Of a stretch of DNA of 64,000 nucleotides, positions 23,201 to 38,200 are shown in pieces (position 1 is the stretch's first letter; the number at the start of each line of letters is the position of its first letter). The notes beneath the pieces are model-generated. The model saw nothing but the letters and a program-made list of their open reading frames with translations. It did no database searches and was not told where the DNA came from. A program made the translations under genes and the position numbers. Origin of the DNA: Conchocele bisecta (Eukaryota; Mollusca; Bivalvia; Lucinida; Thyasiridae); contig CM055274.1 in NCBI GenBank assembly GCA_029237695.1, forward strand, positions 15,551,505 to 15,615,504, in the 5' to 3' direction.

Positions 23201-26200
23201 ATTTTGCTCTGTTTCTCAATAAAAACATGGTTTGACAGCACTTTAGAATCATTTCCATTGGAAATGATTCTAAAATGCTGTCAAACCATGTTTTTGACGA
23301 GAAAAATCGAAAATAAAACATAAACAGCAGACGACAACATTTCATTCAGCAGACTAAGGGTTAACACTACAGACCTGCATGGTTGTCAAAAACAATCTAA
23401 TGGCTCCTTTACACAACAAATCGTGCGACATTCACCCTTTTCACTCAATAAGACCCTAAAATATACAAAATGGAGCAGATTTCTACAAATAAATTCAAAG
23501 GGAAATAACTAAAGTGAAAGTGAATGGGTTTAACATCCCAGCAACAGCTAAGGTCATAAAGAGACGGGACCACAGTTTAAAGTCTCATCCGACAGACCAG
23601 TGGGATGGAAATACTATGTTAGTATTCTTCACGTCTAGGTTAGGGATTGAACTCACAGCCCCCAGTATTGAAGACAAATTCCGTATCCCCTATGTCACGG
23701 CCCATTCCTGGGATATAACTAACTATAATTCCAGCACAAAAATATTTACACAATTCCCTAACATTTGATTGGCCCGTAGCAAGTCTCTATCCAAAATTTA
23801 TATCCCAGTAAACTCCCACGCCGAACTACTTTCCGTAACCGTGAGGCGCAGTAAAAATAATTCTTAAGAAAACGGAAAATAAACACATTTTCTTGATGAA
23901 TTTATTTCAAATGCTGGAATTATAAGGAATGAATGGCCTTTTTGTGGAATTTATCGGGGATATAAACTTGGATAAGTCGCGGGAATACTGGCCTTCGTCC
24001 AGTATTCCCGCGACTTTTCCAAGTTTATACCCCGATAAATTCCACAAAAAGGCCATTCATTCCTATAACGATCCATCAGTCTCACAATGGCTACCTCCAG
24101 TAGATGGGTTATAGACATCGACGGGCCGCATCTTGACTCGATTCTGAGCCTGCTGCTGCTGCTGGTATGGAAGACCGGGAGAGGAATTTGCATATTGCCG
24201 TGGCGACTGTTGCCCCGAGTGATTGCCCACCATGGATACCGCCTGTTTGCCGGGCTTGGCCAGGTGGTTGACCGGGGGTCCCGGCGCGGCCGCCTTGACC
24301 CGCGGGGCAGGTTTTTCCTGGTGCAGTCGTAGATCGGCATCCTCAGGCGCTTGCTTAAATATCTACAACAGGCAGTCTTGTCACTGTGACTGGAGAAATG
24401 GGGCTTAAGGGATGGGCAGAGCTCCAGAAAAGGTGTGTATTGGCATATTTTACGCACTTATTTTAGCACAATACGCATTGATTATCAAAAGTGGGAGTAC
24501 AAAACACTCACAGCAATGCGAAAATATGAATTGATTTTCAAATTCAGTACTGCAATAAAGTCGAAAATTTACTTAGTTGAGCTGCAAAAAGTTTGCTTTT
24601 TGCAGTTCAAATAAGTGAATTTGTAAATTTGTTTTATTTTTTATCATTTGTTCCCTATTTAATAAGGAAGAAAATCACTACTACATTTGTAAAAGTAAAA
24701 TGACGCACTCCTGTAGCGTGATAACGATCTATATTTGCTCGTCAGAAGCATGACGGGTGGTTCATTGATGGAATGGCGAACAGTGCAGATCCTGATCAGA
24801 CTGTGCGGATGCACAGGCTGATCTGGATCTACACTGGTCGCCAAACCTATAAGCCTCGTTTCTCCAGTCACAGCCACAAATGGGGCTTTTTGTCTTTGCA
24901 ATCAGTGGAATCCAAAAGATAGCCATTCAGTCAGTGAAAAGAGTGAAAGTGAATGGATTTAACATCCCAGCAACAGTGAAGGTCATTTAGGGACGGGACT
25001 TCGGTTTCAAGTCTCATCCGAGAGACAAGTGGGATGGAAATCAGTCAGAGAAACACCTGTCACGCTTCTGACAAAGAGTTCAGTTAACCCACTCCATTCA
25101 GATATTTTGCCATTTTTCATTTGAGTAATTTCTTATAAAATTTCTCCTCAAAGACATATTTCTTGTAATAAAGTTAATTCAAATGATTATATATTATTTA
25201 ATAGATTAATTTATCAATTGATTGATTGAGTATATGCCTCCCGGCTCATAAAAATAAGAAAACAGCATTGGAATAGAAAGTTCAACGATGACTTACCAAT
25301 TCATAATTATTTACAAGTATTTCTATGACGATATTGCAGAACTTGATGTCCATGATAGCGGCCACCGTCTCTTCCTCTGGTCGCATCAGGGTGGGGCCGA
25401 AACACACACCCAGGTTGGACACAGGCATCAGGTTCTTCTCCGAGTTCCGCGACACCCTGTACATAGGAAATACCATGCTAGTCTTTTTTTATATCAAGTT
25501 TATCAGGCAAGGCTAGGAAACGCGTAGGAATTCCGAGGCTTGCCGAGGAATTCCTACCGTTTCCAAGCCGAGCATGATGTGCGTTAGTAACATGTATTCT
25601 GTTGCCGAGCAACCACAGATTGTTACCGAGGCAAACGTGTTCAGAGTATTATTTCTGGTTACCGGGGAAATCGCACTACACAACATATACCAATATGAAT
25701 GTACGTACCGGCGTAGATGCGCTGCGATGAGATCGAGCATGTCGAAGTTGGACTCGGGTAGTTTATGTACAAGGGTGTGGACGTCGTGTAGCCGCAACGT
25801 CTTCGCCTCTTGTTCTACAAAACAGGTTGTGGTATAGACAGGGACAGAGGTTATGAATAGGTTACCAGAGCTCCAGATAAAGTACGTATTGGCGTATTTT
25901 AAGCACTTATTTTAGCTGAATATGCATTGATTATCAACAGTGAGAGTACAAAAATGACCACAGTAATGTGAAAATATGCATATCTTTTCAAATTGAGTAG
26001 AGGCAATACTGTAATAAATTGAAAATTTACTTAGTTGAGCTGCAAAAAGCAAACACCGAGTTGAAAATGTAATTTAATAGTTGAGCGGCAAAAAGCAAAC
26101 AGTGCACTAGTGTACTAAAATGTACTTAGTTCAGCTGCAAAAAGCGAACAGTGTTTATTATAAATAAGCGAAAAGGAATAATAGTCAAACAAGTGAATGT

Positions 26201-29200
26201 TTAAATTTATTTTTATTTTTTTTTATCATTTGTTCTGTATTTAATAATAAAGAAAATCAATAATCCATTTCTGAAAATAAAATTTGCATTTGTTTTGAAA
26301 TCAGGGGGTACAATATTCTTTAGACACAAAGCTTATCAAGTGCTCTGTAGCAAAGTATACTTTGAGGGAGAAATTTTCAATTTTATGATAAATTTATTAA
26401 TTTTTATTATACTGAATTTATTACATTATCACAGCCATTTAATGGCTGTGATAATGTAATAAATTCAGTATAATAATTCTGCATACTTTTAATCATGAAA
26501 TATATGCATTTGTTAGTTCTATATGAAATAATGCTTTTCAGGAAAAATAAACGATTACTCCCTCAAAGTATACTTTGCTAGTAAAGTATACTTTGCAATG
26601 TTGATGAAATAGGCTTACAGGGTTACAAAACTTGGGCACTTTTGGATATTCACAATTCCGACATTCGCACTCCTGAAGCCTGATAAGGATCAAAACAAGC
26701 AGCATTATGGGTGTTGCATTGCCTGTATGGCGAACGGTGCAGTCCCTGTTCAGACTACACGGAAGAACAGGCTGATCTATAGTCTGTTTCACGAAAGCTG
26801 CCCAAATTTTATGGCCATATAAACAATTCAAAAACCATATTTTTTTCGATAATATTAAATTAAAGGAAAATTTAAGAATGAGCCTTCTTTTTATTTTGTG
26901 AAATTTGGTCAAATATTGATTTTATTGCGAAAACAAAATTTCCCCATGTTAAATCTCCATAGACATCTTCACGGAGTGAAGATGTCTATGGGGATTTAAC
27001 ATGGGGAAATTTTTTATAATTTCAGAAATATTGGACCGATTTTTAAAATTTAACTTTTGTTTTCTTAGTTAGATCATTTCCAAGCTATCTAGCTAGGTTT
27101 CGGAGTCAATTTCCAAAAAAAAAACAAAAAAAAAACCAATATTTGACAAAATATCACGAAATAAAAAGAAGGCCCATTCTTAATTTTTCCTTTAATTTAA
27201 TATTATCAAAATAAATCTTGTTTTTTAATTGTTTATATAGCCGTAACATTTGGGCAGCTTTCGTGAAACAGACAGTAGGGCTACACAGATCGCATAACCC
27301 ATTTCTTCAGTCACACTCACACATGATCATGATGTATCTATACTTGTTGAAAGCAGCACAACTACTGTAGTTGACTGAAAGAGAGCAGTGTAGAGACTGG
27401 TCACACTGCACTACTGTCTGTTCCACGAAACCTGCCCAAATTTTACAGCTATATAAACAATACAAAAACCATTTTATTGTGAAAAAAACATTAAATCCCC
27501 ATAGAATCTGTGAAGATGTCTATGGGGATTTAACACAGGCCATGATGGGGGAAATTTTTATAATTTCAGAAATAGTGTTTTTTTGTGTTTTTTTTACTCC
27601 TCCCCTAGCTCCCCCACCTCATTCACGCGCCCCCCCCCCCCCCCCCCACGTTAAATTCCCATAGACAAATCAGTTTTTCATAATAAAATCAATATTTGAT
27701 AAAAGATGGCTCATTCTTAGATTTTTCTAAAGTTTAATATTATAAAAAGAAATATTGTTTTTTAATTGTGGATATAGCTGTAAAATTTGGACAGGTTTCA
27801 TGAAACAGACATTAATGTACAGACTGGTGTGGGTCTACAATGGTTGCAAAGGTTATAAGCCCCATTCTCAAGTGCCAGATCATTGTAATTCTGACACATG
27901 TTCCAGGATGATCCCTGAAATCAATCAGTTTTATTGGCTGAGCTTGCACTGCGCTCACACTTACAGCAACACTCTTGCAGTGAAGTGAAGGCCAATGTCA
28001 AGTAAATGACCTCAATAGTGTCATGGCACTTTATATATTCCCAAATACCAGTAATAAAGTCAGTGGAAACGTAGCAAACAAAATACTATACAATTATCAC
28101 CTAATTTAGGTCAATATGTGGTTTTATCTACCCGATAAATGTGATATTGACCGAGGACGCAGTCCAAGGTCGATATAACTTTTATCGGGTCGATAAAACC
28201 ATGAATTGACTGATACTCCTAGGCGACAATTGTTTTATTATCAATTGAAAAATTCCCATATGTGTCACCTTTTCAATTATATACATGTACTATAAATATC
28301 CATTTACGCTGTGAACATTACGATTACTCTTTCTTTACGCCATTTTGGCGAAATTCATAATCATCATGTTCAGGGACGTTGCTGGTGAACAGCGTGATAT
28401 GATTAGCAACATCATGGATTTTAATGACGTCTAAAGAGACTTTAGTCAATTCACATCCCTCCGCCTTCAGGTCAATATGCATTTTTATTATATGACTGAG
28501 AAGTCCAGCCAATGAGAGTGCCCAATAGAGGGTCACATGATTGGGTACATATTACCTGAATATCAGTCTCGGACTCGTCTCGTCTCGGTTCAACAACGAG
28601 CCGAATAATTTAGCCGAATAAACACATTTTACGCGATTATACGTGGCTGAAACTTGTTCTGTTTAATAAATAAAAGCTTTAAATTAGCCCAATAATCGGC
28701 GTATGTTGGCGTATATGGCCATTAGAGCCAACTATGGACTTCAACAACAATAACTTCCGGGTTAAATCTCGGGTTAAATCTCTTCCGGCGTTCAGCTCAT
28801 TACGTATTCAAAATTGTGTTATTTGGCTATATTTAAAGTTTTAAACGGAGATAATTGCCAAAAATGCAAACTTTATCGGTTGATGAAATTTGGAAGTGAT
28901 ACAGCAAAATTCGCGTTCGTAGATTACCGAATAGCGGAGAAAAGGGTTGCTACAAACTTTTTCAGAATTCGATGGATGATCAATATATTAGCCGATCTAT
29001 AAATAGATCGGCTAATAACAATGGATGCAAACTGAAGAAAAGTTGTACATAAATGTCAGCAAAAACATATGTCATATAATAAAATAATTATTGTCTTTTG
29101 AGTCGGTGTACACGAGATTTACGGACCTTCGAAAAGTCAATAAGTCTCGGGTACACCTCCTCAAAAGTCAATAATTGTATAAAATTGAAGATCACGTGAC

Positions 29201-32200
29201 CAACATCTGACCAATGCATGTAAGGATATTTCTCGATTGATAATAACATTCTATATTACAATATATCCCCTGTGCCAACATAAAGAGACAATGAAAAAAG
29301 ATGGTGAAAGTATACCCAATCAAAGTCATGAAAACAGATGGTGAAAGTATACCCAATCGAAGTCATGAAAACAGATGGTGAAAGTATACCCAATCGAAGT
29401 CATGAAAACAGATGGTGAAAGTATACCCAATCAAAGTCATGAAAACAGATGGTGAAAGTATACTCAATCAAAGTCATGAAAACAGATAGTGAAAGTATAC
29501 GCAATCAAAGTCATGAAAACAGATAGTGAAAGTATACCCAATCAAAGTCATGAAAACAGATGGTGAAAGTATACTCAATCAAAGTCATGAAAACAGATAG
29601 TGAAAGTATACCCAATCAAAGTCATGAAAACAGATAGTGAAAGTATACTCAATCAAAGTACTCACTTGCGGCGGCTATGAAGTCTGCGTGTAGTTTGAAC
29701 GTCATCAGAGGTTCGGGTAAAGACCTAAAATAAACAATGCATACAAATGAAGTTACTATTCTCCACATGAGAGATAAAATGCCATTCCTACACAGTGACA
29801 AACATTAATTACATTTTTTTCGAACTAGCAAAATCTAGTCCGCAGCCCACTTGTCGCTCCCACCGAGGCTTTGATAGAATACCAAAAAAATTTAATCCAA
29901 AAAAAATGTAACCAAAAACTTTAACCCGGACGCACATACGTACGTATGGCCGTATGTACATAAGGACACCATGGTACTGACTATATTGCGCCATCCGCAA
30001 ATGGGCACGATAAAAATCAGAATGTATTCCTTAAATTGTTCTGAAACGTAATTTGCCACGAATGGACAATATTTCATCATCATTTTCAGTCAACACCAGA
30101 CATGTGAAATAACCAGACGGCTTCTACAGCCATACCTGAGATAGTTTTTGACAGCACTGGTGATAGTCTTGATTTCAACCTGGGTCGGGTCTTCAAGCAT
30201 CACTTTGTCAGCTTTCTTCTTATCTGCAGAGAAAATAATCATTTGTGGCCGTGACAGCAGAAATGGGGCTTATGGGATTTGTGACCAGTGTAGTTCCTGA
30301 TCAAATTTGCACACTCCCGTAGCGTGATAACAATCTATATTGCTTGTTAGAGGCATGACATTATGAAATGGCGAACAGTGCAGATCCTGATCAGCCTGTA
30401 CGGACGCACAGGCTGATCTGGATCTACACTGGTCGCAAGACCCATAAGCCCCATTTCTCCACTCACAGCACCTGTTGTCGATGGGCTACCCGCTGAGCGA
30501 TCGTGCGACATTTGTGGTAATTTCCACCAACCAAGGTCCTGATCATTCTGTTCACGTCCACAGTTGCATCAGGGTATAATCCTTTGGCTGACGGTAGTTA
30601 GAATGTCTGAATGACTGAATCACGAACAGCATAGATACTGAGCAGAATGCATGTTTACGCAGAACAATGCGACAACAAAGTGGCAGGGCTACAGATAAGG
30701 AATTAGTAATTGAGTATTGTCACTCCATCATTTCTGAAGCAATTGGGTATTTAAAAATTTTAGTTGTGTAAAATAGAGTCACATAACTGTTTACACATCA
30801 GCAGACCACACTCATTGAATAGTTTGCTTCTAAATGAAAACACATCTTGGTATTTCATTAGAATTGTCTCCTTGGAGACAATACTAATGAAATACCAAGA
30901 TGTGTTTTCACGGAAAAATAAGAAAATATGCTATACTTGTTGTCTGTTTATTGTTTTCTGTAGCATGATAAAGATACCACAAATTTTTCATTGCTTTTTG
31001 ATACTCACAACTTCTGATTTCAATTGGGTTTTTGGCAATTTTAATTGGGTATTTACGCAAATACGCAGCTTATCTGGAGCTCTGAAGTGGTATTATTATA
31101 GTTCATCAGGCATCATGCAGCTTAAATTTTTAAGTCAATGTCACATTACAAGGTCATATTCAAGGTCAATAAGAGCATGTACATACCTAGGCCACTGGTG
31201 ATTAGCTTGTTGACCTTGGAGTTGACCCCAACGACCCTGTAGAGGCCATGATCGTCAAGGCCATGACCCTCTATTGCACTGATACACCGCTTGATGAAGT
31301 TGAACCCAATCTCGTCTAGTGATGCTGTAAACACAAGGGTCGATTGGCAATGGTTTAACCCTCCTTCTATGAGACACGCCATGCGATTTTGTACCTACTG
31401 ACAACTGCATTATTTCATGAAATACATTTACAAACTTACAAATTTTCCATTAATGAATTCAAAAGATGACAAAAATTTCAGAGTAATTCAAAATGTACTC
31501 TGAAATTGTGTCAACTTCTGAAGATATTTACAGAAAATATCTCATCAAATTTTCTGTAAATATATTTCCTTAAAGGTCACATTTAAACAAAACTATTACT
31601 TATTTTCTTCAAAACGCGCTAAAAACAACAACGGCGACCCTAATAACCGATTTCCAGTTTGTTTGTATTTTTTATGATGTTGAGATTTCTCATATCGCAC
31701 CTTATCTGACATCTATACAGAGCCATGCAATGAATTGGTCATCGCTTATCTCTCCTGTTACTGCGACCTACTGGCGCGAGGTGGCGCTGTAAAAATAACC
31801 GCTATGACGTAGCAGTAGAACAGCTTACCTGATTGGTGGATGAAGGTTTCTTATATAATATTGTTCGGATTTACAGACATCATGTATTTGTTGCATAATT
31901 TCTTTGTTTTTGTCGTTTAATATATACATGTACGTTAATCGTTATTTTTTCCTTCGCCTAGTTATACTTGGATTATTTATACGTTGGTTGCAATCATCGG
32001 CGACGACTATCTGTGCAGAAGTCGGTTGTAATTCACGGTCAAACACACAGCAGAGCCAGAATCAGAAAAAAATGTGAAATTAAATGATATATTTCTATTA
32101 TTTTTTTTACAAAATGCTAATCTCCGACATTTCGTAAATTGATTCTGCAATTTTTTGCAGAATGTTACTTCAGCAAACTTGTGCTTTGACAATTTTGAGT

Positions 32201-35200
32201 TGAAATAATCAGTGACACGCGTGTGTAGCTATGTTCAAACAGATGCCGCCGGAGGTCATTACTAGCAAACAACTTATCCGATGATTTTATCGCAGGCAAA
32301 TATGGAAGTGGATCTTGGGACAGGTGTATTCTGAATTCAATGAAGCCACACCTATTCTATGCTGATTGGTTAAATCCATTTTGTTTATATGTCCTAGTCA
32401 GTGACAGATGTGTGAAGCTACGTTCAAATGGATGTCAACAATAATGCGGCAGGTGTATATTGAATCCGCGAGGCCACACCTATGCCAAGCTGATGGTAGA
32501 ATAGATACACTGTGCACATCAGGGTGCTTTCTACAGTTCCGAAAATCCAATCTTGATTTGTTTGTTTTTATACGCCCGTTTGAAAAAACGGGACGTATTA
32601 TGTATTCATCTTGTACGGGCAGGCGGGCAGGCGGGCAGGCGGGCAGGCGGGCGCGGGCGGGCGGGTGGGCGGGCGGGTGGGCGGGCGGTGCGGCGGGCGC
32701 GGGCAGGCGGGCAGGCGGGCAGGCGGGCAGGCGGGCAGGCGGGCAGGCGGGCGGGCGGGCTTCACAGCTTGTCCACGCAATAACTAGAGTTCTACTTGAC
32801 GGAAATTCGGTATACATGTTTATCACGGCAAGATGAAGAAGCCTATACTCTGTATCCTTGTCCACGCGATAACTCAAGTTCTACCTCACCGCTCGTAACC
32901 AAATTTGGTATACATGTTTATCACGTCAAGACGAAGAACCCTATTTATTTTCGAAAATTTCCGATGACTTATCTCCCCTTGGCGGCCATTTTTATTTTTC
33001 ACACTCTGTATCCTTGTCCACGCAATAACTCAAGTTCAACTTCATCGATCGTAACCAAATTCGGTATACATGTTTATTACGGCAAGATGAAGAAGCCTAT
33101 ATTTTCAAAAATTTCCAATTACTTATCTCCCCTTGGCGGCCATTTTTATTTTTCGCACTCTGTATCCTTGTCCACGCAATAACTCCAAGTTCTACTTCAC
33201 CGATCGTAAACAAATTCGGTACACATGTTTATCATGGCAAGACGAAGAAGCCTATTGATTATGAAACATTTCTGATGACTTATCGACCCTTGGCAGCCAT
33301 TTTTAATTTTCGCACTCTGTATCCTTGTCCATGCAATTCTACTTCACTGATCGTAAACAAATTCGGTATGCATGTTTATCACGGCAAGACGAAGAAGCCT
33401 ATTTATTTTGATAGATCGCGACCAAATTCAATATACATGTTTATCATGGCAAGAACCCTATTAATTGTCAGCGAGTTATCTCCCCTTGATAACTGGCCTT
33501 GCCTCAACGGGCGTATATTGTGACCTTCGGCACTCTTGTTATACATGGACGAATGTTATATTGCAGGACTAAAATTGTGTAACTTGAATGTCCACTCGCT
33601 TATTTTTCCGCAAATACTGTTTTCGAATATTGAAATATAACTAAATCACATATTTTGTTCGTTGACAGATAAAAAGAATTAAAAGTATATATTCAATTTT
33701 CACATGTACAGTAAATTCTTTACTATTTCTAATTTATTTTCCAACTGACTTGTTTCAAATAAATAGAAAATGTTTGGACTTGATGTTTTCCAGAAGAAAA
33801 TCGTTGTTTTGTCAAATGGGGGTTACGTCGAAACTTGGTCCTATTTGTGGCTGTGACTGGAGAAATTGGGTTTGTGTGATTTGTGACTAGTGTAGGTCCT
33901 AATCAAATATAACACTCCTGTAGTCTAAATACTATCTAGATTGCATGTTAGTGTGTTTTATTGAAGGAATGCCGAAAAGTGCAGATTCTGTTCAGACTGT
34001 GCGAATGTACAGGCTGAACTGGATCTACACTGGTCGCAAACGCCCTATAAGCCCTGTCTTGTGTTTGGCTTATTGCACCTTCTCAGTCGCAGTGTACAGC
34101 GGATGTTGACACAATCTTCAAACAACACCCCACCCCCGTGGCAATTAGAGCGACTACCGGTAATGTTCCCACTGCTGTCACCCCGGGCTTTTCTTAATTG
34201 ACCCCATGTACAGTATTGTTTCATTGTAAGTGGACAATGGCCTACAAGAATGACGTTATGACAGTTTGACCAGCATAGCACCAGATCCATTTATGCACCT
34301 GACAGCTCTGATAAGTGTCTACTCTGTTGCCCATCTGATTTAGCATTATATATAAGTACTATCGGGGGGAAACATAGATTGTAACCTGACGATGTAAATA
34401 TAAGTAAATGTATATACAGACTGGTATCCTACAACTGTTGAAAATTGCACAGTATGTCCATTTTGTCACCCACTGTCACATTTCAGTATGTAGTTTGTAA
34501 TTAGGTCATTCATATATTTTTACAGTACAGTACAGTCCCATATATTTATATCAGCGGTCTAATAAACTGAACTATGACATGTAATAATCGTATTATGCAT
34601 ACATTTCGGAAGTTCGACTGATACGTCATATACCCACGTGACCGCAAAGAGAAATAACTGTGGTAAGCAAAATAAGGGGAAGTTAGTCATCCAGTGACGG
34701 CTCGAAAAACTCATTGTCCGGAATATGAAATCCGTAAAAGAACGGCACATACTGGTCGGATTACTGTAAAATTTGTTTTATTTGATATATAAATGATGAA
34801 TACATAAGCGTATCGCGAAAACAGAAGCTTCTTATATCTCCTTTAAATATAGCAGATGTCCATAGGCACAAAATCGCATGGTGTGTCTGTGACTGGAGAA
34901 ATGGGGCTTATGGGATTTCTGACCAGTAAATGAGTCACACTTATTTGACCTGTTCAAATAGCACTACTGTAGCCTGATAACGTTCTATAAAGCTTGTTAG
35001 AAGCGTGACAGTTGTTTCATTGATGGAATGGTGGACAGTGCAGATTCTGATCAGACTGTGCGGATGCACATGCTGATATGGATCTACACTGATCGCAAAA
35101 CCCATAAGCCCCATATATGGCTATGACAAGGAGAAATGCGCTGATGGTATTGTGGTCAGTATACCGTCTGATCTGCTGGCACATTTCTACAACCGGACAG

Positions 35201-38200
35201 GACAGGTATTCCATTGACTGAATGGTGAACAGTGTAGACCCAGATCAGACTGCGCTGATGTGCAGTCTGATCTGGGTCTGGAATGTTCACAAATGTTACA
35301 AGCCCCATTTTTTCAGCTACAGCCACATATATTCAGAACACACTTGTCATATGAACATCATTAAAATATATAATAAGTGTGTACTTTGTGACAATTAATT
35401 GGAACAATCACAATAATTCTGATGTAATAAAACAGGAACTATTCCAGCCCAGCCTACCAGCAATACAAACACAATCTGTTGAACGAGCAAATGCAAAATT
35501 AAACTTTCAGCCACGTTGTATCCTAGTTTCATGTACACTTATATACTTATGTATGACCAAACTGTATACTTACAATCTTCTGTATTGCTTTTTGGCACAC
35601 TGTAAGTCTGAAAATAAAATTGTAACACATTAAAGAATGGGGAAGCTGACCTGACAGCCTAGGTGTAAACCACTTTTTTAACTTTGCGTCTGGTGTTTTA
35701 TTTTTATTTCTCTTTTTTTTTTGTAAATAAAACATGTTTTGTTAGCGCATAAAAATCATCTCCACCTCCAATTGGCAAAACATGTTGCACTCCAATCACT
35801 GAAGTAGCCTTATAGTAAAAACCCAAACCCTTGCCACCAACCTAAATATTGTTACGCTGACCGTACTTGATTAATAAATTGACCGTTGTTCCTTTCAAAA
35901 GCTGTAGCGTGAGATAATAGCAATGCGCATTTTTGTAGACAACAAGTGACCGAACACGTGTTAGGTTTGCAGACCGATTGCAGCTAAAATTCCAGTTGTC
36001 ATGTGTCAGACCCGCACTGTTTCGATAAACTTATGGACTTTACCTTTTTGCCGAATGTCAGGTCTGGATTATAATTATTATTGTCATTAGCGAAGATATT
36101 ATAGGAATGAATAGCCTTTTTGTGGAATTTATCGGGATATAAACTTGGAAAAGTCGTGGGAATACTGGACGAGGCCTTCCGGCCTTCGTCCAGTATTCCC
36201 ACTACTTTTCCAAGTTTATATCCCCGATAAATTCAACAAAAAGGCCATTCATTCCTTATAATTCCAGTATTTGAAATAAATTCATCAAGAAAATGTGTTT
36301 ATTTTCCGTTTTCTTAAGAATTATTTTAACTGCGCCTCACGGTTACGGAAAGTAGTTCGGCATGGGAGTTTACTGGGATATAAATTTTGGACAGAGACTT
36401 GCTACAGGCCAATCAAATGTTAGGGAATTGTGTAAATATTTTTGTGCTGGAATTATTATAAGCTGCACTGGTTCTGTCTGACAATTTCCGCCACCTTGGG
36501 TTATGACGTCATGGGTAAATTTGATTTCTAATCAAAAAATTCTGAAGCACTCTGTGACTTCAGAATCTTCCGATTTTACCCGAATTGACGGGGTATGATG
36601 TCAACGTTAGTGTTACGACTGTGATAAATAGTCGGAAACCGACCAAACTCGGTGCTTTCATGCCAAACTGAACCGAACGAAGTCCTAATGAACCATATAT
36701 GGTGGAACTGCCTGACCTTGAGATCTGGCTACACATTTGGTTAACACTCATTCCATCAAGTAGGGAATATAATGACTAGTCTCCCCCCCCCCCCCATCAA
36801 GCAAGTAGGGAATATAATGACTAAATTGGGTAAAATAAAATCACACTACTGTTTACAGCAAAAGACAGCAATTATTGAATAGTGTTCGTCTAAATGAAAC
36901 ACGTCTTGGCATTTTAGAATTGTCTTCTTGGAGACAATTCTAATGAAATACCAAATGTGTTTTCATGGAAAAATAGGAAAATATGCTATATACACGTGTG
37001 GTCTGTTTATTGTTTTCTGTAGCATGATAAAGATACCACAAATTTTTCAATGCTTTTTGATACTCACTACTTCTGATTTCAATTGGGTTTTTGGCAATTT
37101 TAATTGGGTATTTAAGCAAATACGCAGCTTATCTGGAGCTCTGAAATATGATGAAACTTTAATTTCCTCCTCTATACACGACCAACTATTGTTTATCCCA
37201 GACAACTTCTGTTGATTGATATATTTTATTTGCTTGTAATTTAACCCTTGCAACACCACAGGCCTGTAGTGGTATTGGAAAAAAGGGTATATTCAGATGA
37301 GCCGGCAACAGATTCTCATATATTTTTTAGAGAAAAAAAACACCCCCTTTTTATAAATGGACTAGTCCGAAAATCATTTTACAACAATTGGATTGGTTGC
37401 AAAACTAACATATCAAAATGTATTCCAGTTACTTAGGGGTGAAAGAGTTAAGGCCTGACCGCTTAGTTGAAATCGAACCCGACTACTGCAGGTAACCCTC
37501 ATCCTGCCCTACTGTGTGTGGTGGTTTTGGTTGCAATATTTACATTCCATTCTAAAGTTTAGGCTACTCCATCGACAAGGTGCATGATCATGTGGTTATC
37601 ACAACAACAGCAATGTCTGAAAGTGTTGAAAGCGTGCCCACTCCAAAGTAACTATTATTTGATATTTTCCTTAATATGCAATGAATTTTGATAAAATATG
37701 GCGCAGCAAACGTGTCTTCATGACCTGCATTTGGTGGTCTCGGGACGTCGGCACATACTCATGTCGTTTTTGCGCAGAATCAATTTTCGTGTCAGTATTG
37801 ACAGTAAACACGGAAATCTATTTCTTCGCAAAAACAACAGATTTTGGACCAAAGTACCGATACCACCAAATGCAGCTTAATAAGAGGCGTTTGATGCGCC
37901 ATATTTCATTAACATCCGTTAAAGGACATAAAAAGGACAATATAACAGAATACGTACCTTGAATCGGAGGCGAAGTATCAGTAATTGTTGTTGTTGTTGT
38001 AACCATGTGATCATGCACCTTGATTGATTAGGAAAGGTGTTATAGGAATGAATGGCCTTTTTGTGGAATTTATTGGGGTATAAACTTGGAAAAGTCGTGG
38101 GAATACTGGACGAAGGCCCGCGACTTTTCCAAGTTTATATCCCCGATAAATTCCACAAAAAGGCCATTCATTCCTTATAATTCCAGCATTTGAAATAAAT

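Noticed and set aside
23951..24457. 168-codon minus-strand frame overlapping a real exon
   Set aside because: Only 24095-24362 in another frame joins the RhoGAP exon; the rest runs through a hairpin MITE and a MITE fragment.
28324..28536. 70-codon frame, minus strand
   Set aside because: Lies inside a palindromic repeat, has no recognisable domain, no exon borders.
29290..29660. Regular 37-bp repeats resembling a CRISPR array
   Set aside because: Units are head-to-tail with no unique spacers, lie in an intron of a eukaryotic gene and vary by substitution: a minisatellite.
32398..32877. Open frames of 142-159 codons on both strands
   Set aside because: They are translations of the GGCGGGCA array and neighbouring repeat; overlapping frames on both strands and Ala/Gly/Arg or Pro monotony.
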